A stretch of 64,000 nt of DNA, from NCBI RefSeq assembly GCF_901709675.1, contig NC_051098.1, positions 5,470,000 to 5,533,999 of the forward strand. Reading direction: 5' to 3'. Shown here piece by piece: positions 48,713-60,915 of this stretch. Under the pieces are notes generated by a model. That model was not told where the DNA came from. It saw nothing but the letters and a program-made list of their open reading frames with translations, and ran no database searches. The position numbers were made by a program, and so were the translations under genes. This DNA comes from Syngnathus acus. Its lineage: Eukaryota; Chordata; Actinopteri; Syngnathiformes; Syngnathidae. Numbering within the stretch: the first letter of the stretch is position 1; each line of letters opens with the position of its first letter.

Positions 48713-49289
48713 CATACCCAAGTTGTACAACTTAAAGCTTACACGTCCATGAATTATTTTTGTCAATCGTATTATAAACATAATATTCAAGGCCTCAATT
48801 GAAAAAAAAAAAAAACATTTTTCATTTTGCATCCATAGATTAAGATCATGGATGTATATATTCAAGCCATTCACACCTGTCTGCCATGTAATGCAAAAAC
48901 GAGATTAAAAATTCGAGAAAAATCCAACTGAGATTTACCGTAATAGATTGTTCTTTGAAGCCTACTTACACAGCTGTGTGCACATTCTGCATGCACAATG
49001 TACATAAAAGGACAGCGCACATGGCTTCCAATTCTATAGGGGGCACCCCAGAAGGTATAAAGCATGACTAAACACACGTCGACACAATCACATGGCAGAT
49101 GTCACATTGCTGGAGACTGTACCAGATACCCAACTTTTAATCAAAGACTTCCACAATGACAATGAGTGAGGTTACCACGGCCCCCTGGCTTTGAAATCTT
49201 ATTACGACCAAATTAATGCCAACCGCAAAAGTACAAAGTTGTTTTGATTGCCGACCGCAAGTCGGTTAGTTCGCAGGCTTGTGCACAAA
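48713..49289. other. Non-coding stretch, nothing recognised
   Basis: A poly-A tract lies near 48800-48814. Nothing else is supported. Confidence 0.45.
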
Positions 49290-49970
49290 GGGCCTGATTT
49301 AAAAAGACTCGGAATAATAGGAACTAAATTGCATGTCCATAGTGCATATGGGATGGATACGTTACATGTGATCTACACTGAGCATGGGTGCATCCAGCTA
49401 GAAGTCAACTTCCATACCTTTCTGCGTCACCAATCAAGTTCACGGCTGATTTTGCACAAGCAGACCTTTAGTGAATGAGGCCCGTTACCTCTTCAAGGCA
49501 CTTAATGTAATCAGACTGAAGCATAGCTGATCAAATGCAGGCTTGCATTACTGAGACAACCTGCATAAGTCCAACATGGGTCATATAGGTTCCGCTTTGC
49601 TGCTTCGTTCATTCAATTTAGTTTGATATAATAAATGAGTAGAATACAGCCCATCTTTTCCTGTTTGCACACAAGTCCATTCTCAAGTTACTAAACTTGC
49701 ACACTTTTCATCTGCATGGATTCTCCTGTCCAAATTCCTGACACGCCTACCCCGTGGAAAAATGAGAATAAACATGGAAATTTGCATCTACTCCTCCCAG
49801 TATTTTGCGCATTCAGGTAGAAAGGTTCGAAATGAATTTGTGGCCTTTTTTTCCCCTTGGGCAGACGCAATTGTGGGCGTGGTCGGTTAGTGAATCAGCT
49901 TCCAGATTTGTGTACGCAATCAAGTGTGTGCTCGTTTTTTGCACTTTTAGACCTTTAGTAAATCAGGCCC
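49290..49970. mobile_element. One or two elements with GGGCCTGA-type inverted ends
   Basis: GGGCCTGATTTAAAAAGACT starts at 49290. Two possible right ends face it: AGACCTTTAGTGAATGAGGCCC ending at 49483, and GACCTTTAGTAAATCAGGCCC ending at 49970. The second is the better match to the left end. GTCGGTTAGT occurs just outside the first piece (49261) and again inside (49880). Either a small element (194 bp) sits next to the remains of another, or one element of 681 bp has a duplicated end. It belongs to the same group as 27348-28202. Confidence 0.5.
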
Positions 49971-52300
49971 ACAGACACATAATTTCCACAATATTTTGCA
50001 GTGTGATGGCAAAACAGCAATACATTAAGATGCGGGTCAGAATAAATATGCACAACATTAAATGTGCATTGGAAATGGAGTGGAAGGGATAAAAGCTTGC
50101 TGCATGTGCAGTTGGTTCACTTCATTATTATAGCATCTCCATTATGTGCATTAACGCTCGGAATGGGCTTGGCCATATTGGGGTCCCAGGTGACCTGGAG
50201 CCTATCCCAACTGACAATGGGTAAAAATTTGGTCAATTCAATTTTCCCAGGAAATAACATGTTTACTGATGAGGATTAGGGCCAGTGAAAAAAAAAGGGG
50301 GTAGAATTTTTTTCTCAGAATTCTGACTTTAAAGTGAGAATTCACACTTTTGATATGAAAACAGTACACCAGCTCAATTTTCTACCAATTGACAATTCAC
50401 CAATTCACTCAGGTGAAGTACCATTTACGGCTCTACACAAATTCAGTTTGGGACTGACTCTGAGCTTTTGCATTTTACTCCAGCAGTGGCTGAAAAGAGG
50501 CTGTCAACACCGATCAAACCGCTTTTGGCTTCTGCTATCATAATTCCACAAAGGCACACCATCATCAGCGAGTGTTTTTTCCCCCAAATAGAAAATGCCA
50601 CTGTGACAGTACAAATTGTAAGAACTTGAACCAGTGAGACAATAGACAGATGAGGCGCAACATGATAACTCACAGCGCCCCGCTCATTAAACCGTCTGGG
50701 TTGATCAAGAGCATGCATGCAGACTTTCATTTAAAAGTTTATGCGAACATAAATGCGCATGCCATCAACCACGGGAAAGAGACTCAGAAGATGATAAAAA
50801 CAGTCACAGAGGAAAAAGTATAAAGACAAACTACATAGAAGAGACTTAGGGAAGAGAGGAGAAGGAGTGGAGTGCCCAAGTAGAGAAAAATGAACGAGTG
50901 AACTGATTGAGAAGGGGAGGAAAAGAGTGGAGGGAGCATCCATCCATGCATTATGCGGCACTGTTTCTTCCTGACACTGGTAATTGATGAGGAGAGATAG
51001 ACGGGTGAGCACACACTCCTTTTCAATCCATCTCCACTTGCTATCTGGCTTTTGCTTGTCAGGTCTGCTATGTCACCACAGACCACGGTGGTTACAGATG
51101 GGATGAAGACAAAGCTATCCACTGGAGAGACAAGTCACACATATTCAAAAGCAGCAGTCTCTAAACCTTGTCTACCAAGTGTTCTAGTTTGTTAAGCACA
51201 GACAGAATCAGGAAAGCAGCTGCCAAGTACTTTTCAGTGTCATCAAATGTAACAGCAACAACAGAAATGCAGTCCGCTTTTCTTGACTTCAGTGAATTTG
51301 TTTTTCAGTCGTTTGATGTAAATGTTAGTGATACCAAGGCCATTACTCTTTTTCCATTGGCTGATCCCGCCTTGTGAGCGCAATGTCATCCCTTGTCAAA
51401 AGTAAGACGTACAATGTAGAAGAGCACAAGCTTGAAGCGGCCGGATTAAGTGTTATTTTTGGAATAAGCCGTAGAGCCACACATGCCTGCTGTTATTCTG
51501 ATTCCGATTAATTGTGCTTAAAGAGTAAGAATATATATTAATTGTGTTTTATATGGATTAGCATCGTGAACAACGGGTCGATTCATTGACGCTGCTCCTG
51601 CTCGAACACCTGCTCGATATAGTATCTGTGGAACGGCATCCGGGAAGAGGGTCTCCAATCCCTCGAATGCAGACATACGCACTGACTGAAAAAAAAATGA
51701 AATTCCTTTACCCAGGTTAGCGCAGTTTCAAGCCGGGCAGTAATTCTGTCTGGCAATAAGTTTAGGGGAATGATTGGTCCAACCAAGAACAAAAACAAAT
51801 TATCAAACTGGACCCACAGCATGGTGCAACTGCAACACAGAATCAAACTGAGTCATGTCCCTGAACCATTAAAGGGTCCAGTGCCTTTCTATCTTCAGCA
51901 TGTTGTATTAACGTTTCGGTCCACAGTGGCTTTTAAATCTATTGCTTCTCCTGCTGCCGCAATTAAATCTTTTACTGCAGGCGCCGTCAGTAGTGGGCAT
52001 CAGTAATTATACACCATAACTGGTAATAATATAACCAGAGTTGTGGTCCCATTTGCTTGTGCTCTGTTGGCATTAAACTTGACATGAGTTGCATGAGTAT
52101 TTTATTCTCTTGTTCATAGATGATATTAACAGATATCAGTTTTTAACCCCAATATACAGTAGCGGTACAGCAAGAGACAAATGTATTACTTGGCTTTGGA
52201 AAAATAGCACTTTAATAGTAGTCTGTAGTACTATTAAAAATGTTGCAGAAACCAGAGCCTGATATTTATGGCTGGAGAACATCAGCCCACTTATTTACAT
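49971..52300. other. Non-coding stretch with a small SINE fragment
   Basis: GACCTGGAGCCTATCCCAAC at 50193-50212 is a minus-oriented scrap of the SINE 3' body. The remainder has only short open frames on both strands, with a purine-rich tract at 50840-50940. Confidence 0.5.
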
Positions 52301-54030
52301 ACCCACCAGCTCAAGTTTGTGTCAAAAATGTTTTACCTTTAAGAAGGTGCATCTTAAAATGAGCTATTTCTCTTTCTGCTAAGAGGCTCCAAAAAAATGA
52401 GGGTATCAAACTGTCATCCCCAGAGATGCATTTTGGTAACTTACAGGATGCAGTGCTTAGGCTGAGCAGTGATATATCGGCACAACACAGCACCTTTCTA
52501 CGAGCACGCTGCTTGGCATTCAGCACACCGCTCACTCCCTTGTGCTCTCTGTCTCTCTTGGCATCAGTCCTCTCTCCACCTTTCTTTTTTTTTCTCCTCA
52601 CACTCAGCTTCATCTCTCACTCGCTCTTCCTTGGCGAGCTGGAGATGTGCCGATGAGCCAGCATCTGTCATAGCGTGCGTGTAGACACACGCACACACGC
52701 GCGCATAACGGTGTCGACATTTAAACCCCTGCTATAGTGGACATCGTGGCGCTTAGTTGAGACCATCGTGATAACATCATCTGGATTTACCGGACCAAAG
52801 CTTAAAACAGTCACGGTCTTTTCTTCTTTTTTCTTTAGCTTGCCAGTCTTTTCTTCTTATGCTCCCTTCTTGATTAGACTTGCTTTTCAGAATTTTTTCG
52901 ACTTGTTCTACTCCTGTGTGTTTCATTATGGATTCAAAAACTGAAAATCTCATTTGACCTTGTGTTTTCTTCCCTCACATTCCTTTTCTTTCTCTCAGTT
53001 TCATCTTCAGCTCACCCAGCACCACATTTTCTATGATCTGACCTCAGTTTTTTAATAAAGTCAAATTCTCATCATCATCACGGCCTTCCGCCATCTTGCA
53101 AATGTTTACTTTCACTGCAGCTACATTACTTCCATCCCCGGCCATTTTTTTTTTTAATATTTCATTTCAAATGTGTTGAAATAGAAACATCACTGCAGGC
53201 AGCAATGCGTGCCGGATATTGGTCCTGCAGACCCTCAGCGAGTGTATGCCAAAGTGCTGTTTTATATTTTTAGGAAAGCCATGTATACAGAACAAGATGA
53301 AATGCAAATTTAAAATGAAATCGTTGCAAGATTCAAATTGTGTTAGAACCTAGCTATTTTCGCGCAACTTGGTGCTACGTTTTTCGCTCCGATGCCTCCA
53401 TTTCTTTACTTTTATGTAAGCCCCTGATGAATAAAATCATCTCGCCTTCAACTTGAGCGATTAATGTAGGTCAGAAAAGATTTTTACAGTGTGACTTTTA
53501 CCCTATTCACAACGATTTGTTTCTTTTCACACAAATTCTGGTGAGAACAGGAATGGAGCAATTAATCATACATAACCTGTTTAGAATGTATTCCTGTCTT
53601 AGGCGTCCTTATTAAATATGACATTGTCAGACACGGATGGATTTTACAATAAGCCAAGTACAGAAGAATTTGTTAAAAGTTGATGGTCAAAGAAAAAAAA
53701 AATCATGAATTAGAATTAATTACACTAACAACATATTGGCAGCAGGTAGGTTTTTGCAAAGCCCATCTAGTATTAAATCTGTTATGATTAAACAAATGAA
53801 GAAACACTTAAACTGGGTTACTGTTATTAATTCATGTCAATTCAAATCATATCATCTTAACTCATTGAACGTCACACAATTGGAACGTGAAGCAGATTCT
53901 TGCTGCTTCGCTCCTGAGCTCCTACACTAGAATGGTTCCTAGAAGCATGAAAGTCAAGCTCAGTCAACAGGCCAGGGGAATCATTCTTGTATTTTTGTCA
54001 TACGTCTAGTTAGGAAGTCCTGGTATAGCT
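52301..54030. other. Non-coding stretch, pyrimidine-rich in part
   Basis: A CT-rich tract at 52540-52630 creates open frames on both strands. A CA/CG-alternating patch lies at 52685-52706. No exon, domain or named repeat could be supported. Confidence 0.45.
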
Positions 54031-54165
54031 GATGAAAAATTGTGGTCCCCAGCAATCATTTAAGTTGGGCTAGTCTGGTCATGGTTGCATGAAAGCTGGA
54101 GCCTATCTCAGCAGACGAGTCAGGGTGACTGCACACTGGACAGGTTGCCAGTCAATCACCAGGAA
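54031..54165. mobile_element. hAT-like terminal piece followed by a SINE fragment
   Basis: The first 50 bp (ATGAAAAATTGTGGTCCCC, CATTTAAGTTGGGCTAGTC) match the piece at 20827-20872. From about 54095, GCTGGAGCCTATCTCAGCAG and GGACAGGTTGCCAGTCAATC are a minus-oriented part of the local SINE body. Both are diverged. Confidence 0.5.
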
Positions 54166-55296
54166 ACTAAAACAGGCCCACTGAGTGGGACTGGTTGCCA
54201 GACCGGCTGCACGGAAGTCAGCCAGGTGAAGCACTATACTACCAATAGCGCTCTTCCCAAATTCTATGTTCAATTTACTAGACACTACACAAATGGCTGG
54301 GCTCACACTTTATGCCATTTTTACACTTGCACCAAAATGCCTTCTGGGGTAGGCTCAGCTGTTGAGAAAACTAAATGCTATGGCACATGTTTTGGACAGA
54401 GTCACTTGTCTAGCCTTGGGTCAAGCACACATGCACAAAAAACAGGAGCGACTCAAGTGTTAAAATAAAAAAAGAATGGAATGAAATGCTTTATTTACAT
54501 CAACGCTAATTCTGTGTCATCATATAACATGTTTCATCCCCCTGGAAATGCAAATAGAGCCATTTAAGTACAAGCAAATCGAGCAGGTAAAGCAAAGCTG
54601 ACGCGCTGACACTGCAATGTATATTGTTGGCTGTGTGCTGCTCTCACTTCAGCTTTATGTGGTTTCCTATATTCTCAGTCCGTCTCTTTGCGGTGCAGCA
54701 AGAGCCATTACCCAGCAGACCATTAGATAATATCAAAGACTAGCTACAGCACAGCATTGTTTTGTATAGTTGCCCCCTCCCTATAGCACTCTGCTGCTCG
54801 GGCTTTTAATGCAAGCTACAATACTTGCCAGTTGTTGATGTTACCTCTCCTGTGTCTTTTTGGCTGCCTCCACCATTAAGCCCCCAGCCACCACCCCCTA
54901 TTCCATTTTATGATTATCCACTACCATGTTCCCTCGTTTTCACCACTCACCTTTCCAGCAGTCCTCCCGCTCTGCTACCATTATGCCCTCCCATCCCCGC
55001 CCATAAACACATCTCCCCTATCACCTGGACCATCTCCGCTCCCTTGTGCTTCTCTGTATTCCATCTGCCCTCTTCCCCTTACGACTCATTTTAAGTCAAC
55101 TCGGGTCTCCTCTTTGCTCTGCACAGCCTGGCTCTTGTCCTCTTGGGCACTTTGCCCTTTTAACTTCTTTAATTATGCCCTCAGCAATACATATACTATA
55201 TACGTATCCTTACATTCAAGCCTCTCTCTGCAAAACGCCATCCATCCAGTTGTTATACTGCTTAGCCACATAAAGCTTTATTGCAGACATGACTTT
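54166..55296. other. Non-coding stretch, C/T-rich in part
   Basis: The C- and T-rich DNA at 54830-55110 yields proline- and serine-rich open frames in more than one reading frame, which argues that composition, and not selection, made them. Confidence 0.5.
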
Positions 55297-55535
55297 GAAT
55301 GATGGGCGGAGTCGACCCTTGACAAGTCACTCGCAGGCAACATATTGGCATACAATGATTCACACTCGTATGGAAAATGTGTAGCCTTCAATTAACCTAA
55401 CATGCATGTTTTTGAAAAGTGTGAAGAAGCTGCAGAAAACCCACACAGAACATATAAACTCCACCAAGACCAAAGCCGGGATTCAAACCCAGAACTCAAG
55501 AACCACGAGGCAGACACGCTAACTAGGATTCTACT
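55297..55535 (-). mobile_element. SINE head and body, old copy
   Basis: In minus orientation the landmarks are a tRNA-like head (B-box-like GGGTTTGAATCCC near 55489), GGAGTTTATATGTTCTGTG, TTCAAAAACATGCATGTTAG and ACGAGTGTGAATCATTG. They follow the order of the local family. The 3' tail is missing or replaced. Confidence 0.6.
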
Positions 55536-55969
55536 ATGATGCACGCTTTGCTAAACTCTCAGTAAAAAAAATTATAAATGCAGCACTATTCCATCCCTTC
55601 AACCACATTTAGTCTTACTTCCAACCTCTTTCCATTGCCCCATATGGCTCCAGTCTACAAATTGGATATCATCTCATCTCGGCTATGTGGTAGAGAATCC
55701 TAGCGCCATTATCTCCCCATCGCGTCTCCTCTGGTTCCCTCACATCCTCTGTGTGCATTACTCTGATGGAGAGTGGGGAAATTGCGCAATAATCAGATGA
55801 TTGAAAGTAGAATGGGAGACATTATATACTGTACCTTTGCGTCTCCCTCGCCTCCTCGCTGGTGGTGGAGTTTATCTCTCCAGTTATCTCCACTCTTAAA
55901 TAAAGCGCACAATTCCTCTCAGCTAAAATTGCGTGAAATAATCCCACTCCCGATCAGAAGCATTCTTTG
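55536..55969. other. Non-coding stretch upstream of the CpG-richer segment
   Basis: No gene or named repeat is supported. The DNA becomes more pyrimidine-rich from 55840 onward. Confidence 0.4.
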
Positions 55970-56146
55970 GATACAAAAATAGTCAATGTCCACTTTTTCT
56001 ATTTTTGTGCTCTCGCTCTTCACTGCACGACGCTTACTTTTGGGGTTGTCGGGCGCCACGTGAAGCCGGGGATCAGTCGAGTTTGGATAAATGAGGTGCA
56101 GCCCACAAAAACCCAGCGTCCTCTCGAGCTCCACTGGGACACGGTT

Positions 56147-56152
56147 TATAAA
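56147..56152 (+). promoter_or_regulatory. TATA box candidate
   Basis: TATAAA lies in a locally GC-rich context (ACGGTTTATAAACGGAAAAC), about 31 bp before the predicted start and 36 bp before an ATG at 56183. In AT-rich DNA the hexamer is common by chance; the GC-rich surroundings make this one stand out. Confidence 0.3.
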
Positions 56153-56182
56153 CGGAAAACGCGCCGCTAAATCGGCGCACCG

Positions 56183-56584
56183 GTGCGTTCGCGGACAGCA
56201 TTTGCTCTCCGCATGAGCTCCCCGCGCCCCCTTCTTCCAATTGCCCGTTTAAAGGCAAATATCCTTTGCGTATTATCCCTGGCAACCACCACTTGGTTAA
56301 TAGCAATGACAACGGGAAAGCTTGAAGATCAATTCCTTCCTAAAGACAGTCGCGTGTTTGTTTGTCACCTTTGGGTGGCCCTATTGCGGCTCCTCGCTTC
56401 CAAATCCAAGTGCATGGCTGTCCCAACAGCAGAGTCCTGTCATCTGCAGCTTTTTCAACACCTTTGGTTAAATGATAACCTCCCGGTGGCGCTTAATAGA
56501 TTAGGTTCCGCCACAAGGTTATCCAGAGAGATCTCTCCCAGGAGTCGTTGCCCTCTTTCCGCCTCACAAGTGACTTTGTCTTGA
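56183..56584 (+). CDS. Unrecognised 133-codon open frame in the CpG-richer segment
   Basis: I do not recognise this frame. Starts are possible at 56183 or at 56213 (codon 11). One hydrophobic segment, LKANILCVLSLATTTWLIAM at residues 23-42, has the length of a membrane span and follows a short basic-and-proline N-terminus, which would suit a type II membrane protein or signal anchor. After about residue 50 the sequence looks unstructured and matches nothing I know. The TGA stop comes 19 bp before the splice-donor-like site at 56604, so if that donor is real the frame would be a complete small protein or simply 5' untranslated DNA. It may well be a chance frame; length alone is not compelling. 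Confidence 0.15.
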   Translation: MRSRTAFALRMSSPRPLLPIARLKANILCVLSLATTTWLIAMTTGKLEDQFLPKDSRVFVCHLWVALLRLLASKSKCMAVPTAESCHLQLFQHLWLNDNLPVALNRLGSATRLSREISPRSRCPLSASQVTLS

Positions 56585-56950
56585 CCCGTTGTCTGTCCGC
56601 ACGGTGAGGAAATGTATAGCCAACGTTGACCAATATGGTGCAGCCTGTAGAGTAATGATCCACAAATACTAAAAATATAGATATATATATATGTCCCTTT
56701 GTAAGCAGCTGTGAACCTTCCCGCACGGTCAGATCCCTGATAGAATGGGATTTGCTTCGACACTGTGAGCATCCTAAACGGCCCCGCCCGCAGTTACTTT
56801 CACACAGTGCGGCTGTGGGCTTTGTCCCGGTAGCCGATGCACGCCTACAAGCCCCAACCCAGTCTGTGTCCTCCCCTCTGCGTCCGTCTGTCGATGCGCT
56901 GCTGCTGGCGGATTGCGCAATGATTAATTGATGCAGGGCGTTTGCCTTGA

Positions 56951-58300
56951 ACGAGTGTTTTTAGCCTCTATGGGCAAAACAGCTAAACTAGGTCTATCAA
57001 ACAGCAAATCTTGAATTTTTTTTCATGTTCATCTGACTCAACTTTCAAAGTAGAATGAGAAAAATCTGAATGTATTACAATTTATGTGCTGGATTTGGCT
57101 TGAACAACACAGTATTGTTAAAGTGGGATATACTTTAAAAAAATAGACCTAAAAGGTGGTACGGAATAAAAGTGCAAGATTATATCAAATCCAAAGGTCA
57201 TCGTCACAGTTGTGCCACTTACGCCACTAGGGGCTGTAGATGAGCTATTTTCCTCGTCTGAAAATTTTTAATCGGCATACTGACATTTAGTTCTTTGATT
57301 AAAAGTAATTGATAGAAGCAGAGTTATGCAGATGGGATTCCCAGTGAGACAGATGAGGCTTGGTCTGTACAATAATAGCGGTGATTAGTGCAATCACAAA
57401 TACCCTGTCGTGGATTTCAACAGATGCTGCATGTCTTTTTTTTATTTTGCCTTTCCATTATCTGATTATAGCGAGACATTGTATAATTTACATGGAAAAA
57501 AATATAATTTGAAGATTAAAGCTAGCTAATTAAGCCATGAAGGTGATTCAAGAACATGGGGACAACAGAGCGAACAGCCTCATCTTCTCATGCAACACTT
57601 AAATAAATTCATGATGCTGAGAAATAGGTGTAATAGGTCAGGTGTATTTGTCTTTTCATTTTGGAATATTATTATGGTGAAATGCCTATTGTGTATGGTT
57701 AAATTCTAATAACAGCATTGCCTAAATTGTGGTCACAAGAAACAAAATAGGTCAATAATCTTGTTTTTGATAGCTTCAGTCTACATCATGGTTTGACTGG
57801 TCTGAACTCTTAAGGGAAAAATCATATTTGGTCATCTGGAGCCCTTTAAATTAAAAAAAAAATCTGACCTAAAAGACAGTCCAGATGAAATGGACCCCGA
57901 GTGGTTTTAAAGTTAAGTCTGGGAAACTATAAATAACATTTTAATACCCATAACCTGAATAAGTGCAAAAATAAATGCACTTATGTTTAGTTAATAATAT
58001 TACAATAAAATAACATGACTCATCCTTGAAGGTTAGTGATAGATAAAATTATATTAATGAGTTCCAAGTGACAGGGCGGCAATTGTGCAAAGGTAGACAT
58101 TGACATGACTTTTTTCCTCATTGGCTTCTGCTGGCTACACAACTACATCAACCTTGGAGAAAAGAGTTTAAAAAAAAGTTTGGAGCACAAAAAGAAAACA
58201 ACATATACCTTGAGGGCAAAGAGGGCAGTAAGAGAGAAAAAGCAATATTGGAATATTTATTTCAACACAGTCGTGAAAGGGTTTTGTTACTGCTATTTGT
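56951..58300. other. Non-coding stretch, nothing recognised
   Basis: The stretch has AT-rich repeat-poor DNA. The part at 57460-57660 is free of recognisable repeats. No gene is supported. Confidence 0.5.
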
Positions 58301-60002
58301 TAACAAATGGAAACGGCCGCCATTGACTATTTGAAAAAAAATAAAACAAGGTGAAGTATATGCGTGAGGCGCTCTTCAATAAGACCACACAAAATGGAAA
58401 ATAGGAGGCAAAGTGAGGAGGAAAAAAAAGCCCAGCTAAAAACTCCAACAGCGGATTCAGCACCAGGGACAGCTCTGTTGCAGGAATCAGCGGCACAAGG
58501 CGGAAAAGCTTTATCCTCAGAGAAAAGCCAAAAGCGCCTCTCCTCTCAACACGTTCTGATATATTTCACTCTAATTCTCTTGCTACATCCCTTATACACG
58601 CGCACAGCCACACAAGCACACTCATGCTTATCCGTGTTACGTCTCCTGCTCCACCTTTTCTCACATAACGATTCAGCCGTGCTTGTTTCGCTAACTAACC
58701 CTCCACAGAATGTACTCCTGTCATAACTCCGCCTGGTGGTGAGTTGCTTTGTGCCTCAAATGAGTTCGAAATCGCAGAATTCTAAGAAGGCTTGGGAAGA
58801 ACGGTTTTTTTCTTGAAAATGTCCTGACGTGAAGGGCTAAAATGAGTCATGGAGGAATTTTCAATGTGAACAGACTGAGTGATATGTGAAGCTGACGCAT
58901 TAAAAATTGTCAAGCTGTATTTACAGCATTTATGATCATTAAACCAGCAAACAGAGATAATGACGTCAAGCAGTTATAAAGTGTATTAAGAATATTGTAA
59001 TTCAGCTATTGGAAGTGGTGAATCTTGCTTGTGAACAACTGAGGAAGCTCACTTCACACCCTTTCACCTCTTTCCAATTAACATGTTCACCTGTTGGATG
59101 TTCCTGTTATTTTTAAGCTTTTCTCATCTTTCCCAGTCTTTTGTTTCCCCAGACCCAGCTTTTGTAGGAATATGTTACAGGCATCAAATTCAAATAGATT
59201 TGGAAAAAAAAAAAACATTTAATTGAGCAGACTAAAAATATGTTTTCACTGTGTTCTGTTTTTATTTGCATTTTACACAAGATCCTAAATTCATTTGAAG
59301 TGGGGTTTGTACAATTGCAAGAAATTTAAGGAATTCATCAGCAACAGTGTCAGAGAATCAAAGATCTGGACAAATCTTTTCACATATCCGGCAAAGACCA
59401 AAAACCAACATTGAATGCCCATGACATTCACTCGCTCAGGCGTCACTGCATTAAAAACCGGAATCATTGTGTCATGGCTATTGTCACGTGGGATCTTGAA
59501 CACTTCAGAAAACCATTGCTAGTTAACAGTCCATCACTTTATCTACAAATGCAAATTAAAATTCCACCTTGCAAAGAAAAAGCCATATATCACCAACAGC
59601 CCAAAATGTGTCTGGCTTCTCTGACCCCAACCTCATCCGAGTTGAACTGAACCAAAGTAGAAAATTGTGCTGTGGTCTGACAAGTCCACATTTCAAATCG
59701 ATGCTCCCTGGGCACTTAAGCAGCCCCCTGCCCTAGTGGGTGCTGCTAACAGTGTGTGTTTGCTGTGATGGATCAATTACAGATGCCAATTTTTTTTGTA
59801 CATGTGTACACAAGAAAAAGAGATGATTGTCTTCATCTTAAACTGTACAATGTCTTATATTATAAAATTGGACTGCTTTAAAAATATTGGAATTGTTTTT
59901 AAGTGCGGACTGATGGAAGCCTGATGGAGTGCAGTGGATATAGTGGAAGCAGAGTTGGTTAATGTGTTTATCCCAGGGCTCAAGATGAAAAGAGTGATGG
60001 GG
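58301..60002. other. Non-coding stretch, nothing recognised
   Basis: A 120-codon open frame at 58364-58726 has a Lys/Glu/Gln-rich start and no recognised domain, and opposing frames overlap it. No RNA gene or repeat is supported. Confidence 0.45.
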
Positions 60003-60097
60003 AAGAGATAAGAGGAAGAGCAAGCGAGAGAGAGAGAGAGTGAGAGAGCAAGAGAGAAGGATAGAGAGAAAGAGAGAGACAGAGAGTGAGAGAGAGG
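60003..60097. repeat. (GA)n-rich low-complexity tract
   Basis: Interrupted GAGAGA runs cover about 95 bp. They create Ser/Leu-rich open frames on the minus strand that should be ignored. Confidence 0.9.
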
Positions 60098-60394
60098 TCA
60101 ATAGGGAAAACTCGGCAGAGTGACATGGAAACGGAAGGACTCCCAGGGAGAGGGTGACAAAGAGGTTTTATTTGCTCATTTTGTATTCTGAACACTGTCA
60201 ATTTGTTACAGGTCACTCAGCTCTCAATCCAATACACGTCATTGGGCACCGTTACAGGGAAAACAAGATTGTCGATCGTAGGTTATTCTTGAGTTCATCA
60301 CCAAATACAATATGAAAAGTGAAAGTAAATTAGTCATTAACATTACAAACTGATTAGACTTTATTTGAGAAGCAGAATTAACCTTTTGCCCTAT

Positions 60395-60455
60395 GTCAGC
60401 TGGCATTTGCTCTCACCCACCTGCAAGACTGCAAGATAAGTGGTAGAAAATGAAT
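60395..60455 (+). mobile_element. SINE 3' fragment
   Basis: TGTCAGCTGGCATTTGCTCT and AAGATAAGTGGTAGAAAATG follow the 3' body and tail junction of the local SINE family in a decayed form. Confidence 0.4.
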
Positions 60456-60807
60456 GACTGAATAAATCTAAGCTGTCAGCTCACAAATTGCATTCTGTTG
60501 TCAACTGCGGAGTTCAAGTTTTGTGGCATTTTAGATTTTGTGTTGTGAATGTCTGCCTCTGCTGGGTGACAACACAATACTTAAGGGAAGGTAGAGCAGC
60601 ATACGACCAGCAAAAAAAAATGCCTTTACCAACTTGTTGCTTACTTTATAATGACTGACCCGCTTTGGTACAGGGATTAATATTTTTAGAGCACAGCAAC
60701 ATCGTGATATGCTGTATGTGGTTGTTACATCAGACACACAGAGAGAAAATTCTGAGTTTTGTAGCTTGGCTACTTTCAAATTTGTCTTAAAATATTTAAT
60801 AAGACAA

Positions 60808-60915
60808 ACACTCAGGACATGCAAACTCCACAGTAGCAGGCCTGAATTGAGATCAAAACCAGGAAGTTGTTGACTGTGAAGCCGACGCACATCACTGCGC
60901 TACCACATTGCCAAC
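60808..60915 (-). mobile_element. SINE head fragment
   Basis: In minus orientation the tRNA-like part (GGTAGCGCAGTGATGTGCG near 60900) and TGGAGTTTGCATGTCCTGAG are seen in family order. The B-box region is changed (CCTGGTTTTGATCTC). Confidence 0.6.

Larger units (their letters stand above)
55970..56950 (+). promoter_or_regulatory. Candidate promoter and CpG-richer segment
   Basis: CG dinucleotides are clearly denser here than in the rest of the AT-rich window, especially at 56030-56260 and 56760-56920. A CACGTG E-box-like hexamer lies at 56057-56062 and a TATA box (TATAAA, 56147-56152) in GGTTTATAAACGG. A start of transcription would be expected near 56178. A splice-donor-like CACG/GTGAGG occurs at 56603/56604, which would end a first exon of about 425 bp. 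No known repeat is seen. The gene served, and even the strand, remain unknown. The DNA could also be a distal regulatory element. Confidence 0.4.

Noticed and set aside
48443-48874. Open frames of 60-143 codons across the ATGG array
   Set aside because: They come from the (ATGG)n tail of the SINE and carry no independent coding signal.
54825-55302. Proline- and serine-rich frames of 89-130 codons as a gene
   Set aside because: The tract is C/T-rich, all three plus frames stay open in part, and none shows a domain.
59838-60216. Ser/Leu-rich minus-strand frames as membrane proteins
   Set aside because: They are produced by the GA-rich tract on the other strand.
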